A DNA stretch of 64,000 nt from Bacteroidota bacterium (GTDB lineage Bacteria; Bacteroidota; Bacteroidia; Bacteroidales; DTGW01): the NCBI GenBank assembly GCA_029572965.1, contig JAKPQD010000164.1, positions 62,001 through 126,000 of the forward strand, given 5' to 3'. The position numbers were made by a program, and so were the translations under genes. Shown one piece after another: positions 63,602 through 64,000 of the stretch (positions within the stretch are counted from its first letter, which is position 1; every line of letters begins with the position of its first letter). A model generated the notes under the pieces. The model was not told where the DNA came from. It was given only the letters and a program-made list of their open reading frames with translations, and ran no database searches.

Positions 63602-64000
63602 AGTTGTTATTATCATGGGGTCCAAGGCAGACCTCGACTGGGCAAACCAGATTGTAAAGGTGCTTGATAGTTTTGATGTTGCCAGTGTTTGCCGTATTGC
63701 TTCGGCTCACAAGGTGCCGTTGAAATGCTATGACCTCATTAAAGAATATGAAAAGGAAAATGTAGTATTTATCACCATTGCTGGGATGAGCAACGCCCTG
63801 AGTGGTTTTGCCGATGCCCAGACATGTTGCCCGGTTATAGCTTGTCCGCCTTATAGTGACAAGTTTGGTGGGGCCGATGTGTTTTCAAGTATCCGTATGC
63901 CTTCGGGTGTAGCGCCTATGACGATACTTAGTCCTGAAAATGCTGCTTTGGCTGCTGCTAAAATATTTGGGTTGTCAAATCCTGCTATTCAAAAGAAGGT
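63594..64000 (+). CDS. Class II PurE-like AIR carboxylase family protein (3'-truncated)
   Basis: The gene starts inside the end of the DUF4914 gene (ATGAGTAA) and runs off the window. The 135 visible residues read MSKVVIIMGSKADLDWANQ, RIASAHKVPLKCYDL, FITIAGMSNALSGFAD, CCPVIACPPYSDKFGG, and RMPSGVAPMTILSPENAAL. This is the PurE fold, with the GMSNALSG and PSGVAP forms typical of class II AIR carboxylases (Treponema and animal type) rather than the AGGAAHLPGM of class I bacterial enzymes. Known members convert AIR and CO2 to CAIR in purine synthesis. The operon partner here is not a purine gene, so another carboxylation substrate is possible. Confidence 0.88.
   Translation, partial: MSKVVIIMGSKADLDWANQIVKVLDSFDVASVCRIASAHKVPLKCYDLIKEYEKENVVFITIAGMSNALSGFADAQTCCPVIACPPYSDKFGGADVFSSIRMPSGVAPMTILSPENAALAAAKIFGLSNPAIQKK

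Overview
The window looks like chromosomal DNA of a Bacteroidota (probably Bacteroidales-type) polysaccharide degrader. The evidence is: a dense cluster of glycoside hydrolases and esterases with an AraC-type hybrid two-component sensor; type IX secretion (T9SS) C-terminal sorting domains on two esterases; promoter elements of the Bacteroidota type (TAnnTTTG); AT-rich intergenic DNA; and family-typical housekeeping genes (parE/parC, rsmE, an AddB-like nuclease). No rRNA, tRNA, CRISPR array, phage or complete insertion sequence was seen. Essentially all genes are on the + strand; the one clear exception is a small zinc-ribbon gene at 60121-60573.

Region 1 (1-34256) is a ~34 kb carbohydrate-utilisation locus. 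It encodes five GH43 proteins, GH27, GH97, GH31, GH10, GH127 and GH95 enzymes, six esterase domains in five proteins, a DUF3237 protein, and at its end a 1379-residue hybrid two-component regulator. The mix (endo-xylanase, arabinofuranosidases/xylosidases, alpha-xylosidase, alpha-galactosidases, alpha-L-fucosidase/galactosidase, feruloyl/acetyl esterases) fits a highly decorated arabinoxylan or mixed hemicellulose. No SusC/SusD pair lies inside the window; the locus continues past the left edge.

Region 2 (34585-41762) is a signalling block: a receiver-PAS-histidine kinase, a NarL-type regulator, CheA, CheW and a Cache/HAMP chemoreceptor, closed by a clear terminator. There is no CheY, CheR or CheB, so output may run through the receiver of the hybrid kinase.

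Region 3 (41867-60109) is mostly housekeeping: phosphodiesterase, RsmE, AddB-like nuclease, SemiSWEET, SNF2 helicase, YihY/BrkB, ZIP transporter, MATE pump, PlsC, an unknown Rossmann-like protein, and topoisomerase IV (parE, parC). Palindromic dispersed repeats sit between several of these genes.

Region 4 (60090-64000) is the most intriguing. A transposase-type zinc-ribbon gene with its own promoter and dyad converges on parC over a shared hairpin. Next comes an XRE-cupin regulator with a perfect 15+1+15 bp palindrome upstream. A second copy of the palindrome precedes an operon of a DUF4914 protein, which carries a PEPCK/HPr-kinase-like P-loop, and a class II PurE-like protein cut by the right edge. 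The repeated operator ties these three genes into one putative, uncharacterised regulon.
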